A stretch of 64,000 nt of DNA from Trichomonas vaginalis G3 (taxonomy: Eukaryota > Parabasalia > Trichomonadida > Trichomonadidae), in the NCBI RefSeq assembly GCF_026262505.1, contig NC_067203.1:2604001-2668000 (forward strand), written 5' to 3'. The position numbers and the translations under genes were made by a program. The notes below the pieces were generated by a model. That model worked only from the letters and a program-made list of their open reading frames with translations. It was not told where the DNA came from and ran no database searches. Numbering within the stretch: the stretch's first letter is position 1; every line of letters starts with the position of its first letter. Below are positions 62,236 to 64,000 of this stretch, in pieces.

Positions 62236-62365
62236 CTATATATAGCTTCTTTTATAAAAGATAAAAAATAAATTATTTTAAAATTAATGTTAATTTTTTA
62301 ATGTGTTTAGTATATAAATATTTATTACTAATTTATTTAATAATGTCGCGCTTTCTTACGAATTA

Positions 62366-62931
62366 AAAAAATAAAATAATAAACATAACTAAGTTTTAAT
62401 TTTTCGTAAGAAGTTTATTTTTTATTCATGAAAATAATTATTTCTAATTTCTTTTACTCTCTCGTATATACTAGATTTAAAGAATTCAGAACATTTCCCA
62501 TAATCTCCTAAATGTTTTCTTATCTTATTGGTTTTCCATTCATTATATGAAACTGAATAAACTTTATCTTTATTTTTGCATCTTTCATCACTTCCAATAT
62601 ATTTATATCTCAGTTTTGATTTATTGGTTTCATATTCATTAACGTTTAATAATTCACAGTCTTCCTTTTTAAATAAATGTTTTATGTATTCAGGATTAAC
62701 AATTCTATAATATTGCTTCCCTTTAAATCTTTGAATATAAACAGGAACACCATCCTCTAAAATTCGATAATCTATTTTATCTGGTTTTACTTGTTGGGTC
62801 ATTTATGTAAGAATAAAAAAATAACTTTAATTTAAAATTAATATGTTAAAAAAATGATACAAAATCGCTCGATATTGTATGAATTCTTACGTTTACAAAA
62901 AAAGTCACACACCCCGCCCTATCCTACTACT
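62366..62931. repeat. Right terminal inverted repeat of Polinton B (about 566 bp)
   Basis: Inverse copy of 43148-43713, ending with CCTACTACT at 62931. Confidence 0.9.
62422..62802 (-). CDS. Terminal-repeat-encoded protein (126 aa), right copy of B
   Basis: A whole 126-residue gene reading inward. It shares some residues with the left copy of B (YIKHLFKKEDCELLNVNEYE) and others with Polinton A (NEWKTNKIRKHLGDYGKC), a mosaic that suggests gene conversion between ends or elements. Confidence 0.7.
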   Translation of the reverse strand: MTQQVKPDKIDYRILEDGVPVYIQRFKGKQYYRIVNPEYIKHLFKKEDCELLNVNEYETNKSKLRYKYIGSDERCKNKDKVYSVSYNEWKTNKIRKHLGDYGKCSEFFKSSIYERVKEIRNNYFHE

Positions 62932-62937
62932 TGACTT
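62932..62937. repeat. Target-site duplication TGACTT, right of Polinton B
   Basis: Exact match to 43142-43147. Confidence 0.95.
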
Positions 62938-63446
62938 GAAACAATGTAGTTTAAGCATTTCTTGTCTATTTTATTACTTTCCATGCATTTATTGATAATA
63001 TCGACGTTACCACCGATGATAGAATAAACAAGGCAATCGTGAGTTATTGAAGTTTGGAGATTTGAAATGAGGAAATAAAAAATGTTAACAGAACCAAAAT
63101 AACAACAAGCTTTAATTGGTGATAGCTCAGCAAAGTCCGGTATTCTTATTATGGTATTACTGATTTCATTTTCCATAATATATTCTTTAAAATTATCAAT
63201 TTGATCATTCATAATGATATTTTTTATAAGATCATTTTTCGGAAATAAGAATTTATTGAGACTAATCCGAACTGCATTTTCGTTACAATTGTATTGTATA
63301 TTGAAATGATTACTTTTAAAAACTTTTGAAATCATGTTCTTGGTTTCTGAATATTCTTTATCAAATCTTTCAATAATTTTAAAATATAGCTCGACAGAAC
63401 GATAGTTGAATTGGATTGCAGTGTAAATAAAAAAAAAAAAAAAGGT
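62938..63446 (-). pseudogene. DUF3447/ankyrin host gene, N-terminal part
   Basis: About 160 residues on the - strand with the family signature SPIKACCYFGSVNIFYFL and the following CLVYSIIGGNVDIINKCM and KKCLNYIVSSQ, which lead into the ankyrin region in relatives. It is cut at 62938 by Polinton B (its continuation is at 42793-43147). At 63446 it is cut by another element, so the start codon is missing. The frame happens to run on into that element's tip, but those residues are not part of the host protein. Confidence 0.8.
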
Positions 63447-63450
63447 AGTG

Positions 63451-63481
63451 GGGCCTCCAGGCACTTCGTGCCCTCTAGCCC
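63451..63481. repeat. Terminal hairpin of the right-edge element
   Basis: Inner stem GGCAC/GTGCC (63460-63464 with 63468-63472, loop TTC) inside an outer stem GGGC/GCCC (63451-63454 with 63478-63481). Same architecture as 2021-2051, with compensating changes in the inner stem. Confidence 0.7.
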
Positions 63482-63709
63482 TGAAGATGTTTAGTATAAC
63501 TTTGTCCGGACAAATAAGGGTCTATCGTCGCTACAGGAAAAGTTACAGGCGTTCCAAGGAAGTACTTTGAGAAGCCTTTTCTCCCTTATAGAATGAGATA
63601 GGACGGTTATTTTACAAAACTGACAACACTTTGACCGAGTAGTTTTTTGTGCTGAACAAAAAGTGTCATATAAACATCTGTCAAAAACCGCTTTTTAACT
63701 TCACTTAAA

Positions 63710-64000
63710 ATGCCACGTAAGCTACGTAAGAATATACGTAAGAGGAAGAGAGCACTGAAACATCCAATAGTAAAACTGACACCACAACAACAGTTGCAAC
63801 AACAAATGATGAATGACCCCACTATGTTGCAACAAATGTCAAGCAACCCTATGCTTTTAAACCGAGTTATTGGTGCACAGAGTGGAGGTTTAAGAGCGGC
63901 ACTTTTAGCGAAAATGGCAGGCTATGGTGGAGCTGCAGACGGAACAGCTTATAACCCTCAAAGTCAAATGAATTTGAGTTCACTCAAAAATCAAATAACA
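63710..64000 (+). CDS. Basic, Gln/Met-rich protein at element end (partial)
   Basis: ATG 63710 opens a frame that stays open to the window edge (97 codons). It begins MPRKLRKNIRKRKRALKH, a highly basic head, followed by a Gln-rich stretch (TPQQQLQQQMM), Met/Leu-rich repeats (DPTMLQQM, NPMLLNRV) and a Gly/Ala-rich part. A basic head of this kind suits DNA binding or condensation inside a virion; no family is recognised. It is the first gene in from the terminus. Confidence 0.5.
   Translation, partial: MPRKLRKNIRKRKRALKHPIVKLTPQQQLQQQMMNDPTMLQQMSSNPMLLNRVIGAQSGGLRAALLAKMAGYGGAADGTAYNPQSQMNLSSLKNQIT

Larger units (their letters stand above)
43148..62931. mobile_element. Polinton/Maverick B, 19.8 kb, fossil with intact ends
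   Basis: A second full-length Polinton of the same family as A, with tips AGTAGTAGG...CCTACTACT, inverted repeats of about 566 bp and a perfect 6-bp target duplication. It has the same gene order as A except for an inverted primase-helicase, an added KilA-N gene, an unlike fibre tip and an extra paralog of the terminal-repeat gene. It is very similar to A over most of its length. It is broken in roughly twenty places, more than A, although the ends and duplication remain clean. It splits a host DUF3447/ankyrin gene. Confidence 0.95.
63447..64000. mobile_element. Tip of another Polinton-like element (fossil)
   Basis: The terminus AGTGGGGCCTCCAGG matches the inward-read terminus of the left-edge element, including its nested hairpin, then diverges after about 35 bases. 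A run of 15 A lies just outside, at 63429-63443. AAAGGT at 63441-63446 would be the 6-bp target duplication, but the other end is beyond the window. One gene is seen (63710 onward). Whether it is whole cannot be judged from 554 bases. Confidence 0.6.

Noticed and set aside
63594-63606. GATAGGACGG in the right-edge element, like the tip of Polintons A and B
   Set aside because: Only about ten bases agree and no inverted partner or target duplication is present; a chance match or remote kinship cannot be separated.
1-64000. That the left-edge and right-edge elements are two ends of one giant element enclosing the window
   Set aside because: Similarity stops about 35 bases in from the tips, the two ends have unlike first genes, and normal host genes with their own insertions fill the space between.
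1-64000. tRNA, rRNA, riboswitch or bacterial-type operator
   Set aside because: Looked for cloverleaf-like blocks and conserved rRNA words by eye and saw none; the region is eukaryotic in character.

Overview
The window looks like nuclear DNA of a parabasalid protist, most likely Trichomonas vaginalis or a close relative. It is AT-rich and no introns are visible. The host genes are typical of that group: a cytosolic HSP70 ending in EEVD, a large DUF3447/ankyrin family, and compact housekeeping genes. It also carries a D34D mariner and Polinton (Maverick) elements with 6-bp target duplications. All calls come from reading the sequence; no database search was run.

Layout. 1-2055 is the end of a virus-like element with a D12-class adenine methyltransferase relic. 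2319-9288 holds host genes: a DUF3447 protein, an SMP-domain membrane protein and HSP70. 9726-29033 is Polinton A, complete end to end, with TSD CCCTAA and 681-bp inverted repeats that each contain a gene. 29034-43147 is host DNA: a DUF3447/ankyrin gene split by a mariner, an arrestin/VPS26-like gene, a U2AF35-like splicing factor, an HD-domain phosphohydrolase, a MAP65/Ase1 microtubule bundler, an ankyrin gene, a MITE, a broken partial copy of the MAP65 gene and a decayed ankyrin repeat array. 43148-62931 is Polinton B (TSD TGACTT), inserted in another DUF3447/ankyrin gene. 63447-64000 is the tip of a further element that cuts off the 5' end of that same host gene.

Polintons A and B share one plan. 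A gene lies inside the terminal repeats. A replication and integration block on the + strand follows: an unknown acidic protein, protein-primed DNA polymerase B with an embedded HNH motif, and an rve integrase. Next comes a primase-helicase module bracketed by inverted iteron-rich repeats. The rest is a virion-like block, mostly on the - strand: fibre/collar protein, small structural candidates, A32-like packaging ATPase, candidate major capsid protein and small amphipathic proteins. Both are fossils of recent age. Their ends and target duplications are intact and the copies are very alike, but A has roughly ten breaks and B roughly twenty.

The most striking observation is that the primase-helicase gene points in opposite directions in A and B, and that inverted repeats flank it in both. 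In B a KilA-N gene sits at the right-hand repeat, behind the same leader that serves the helicase in A. This looks like an invertible or exchangeable cassette locus inside a Polinton. Other signals are a fibre tip that differs between otherwise similar copies, a scattered family of short GC-rich hairpins, and a terminal hairpin whose stem covaries between the two edge elements.
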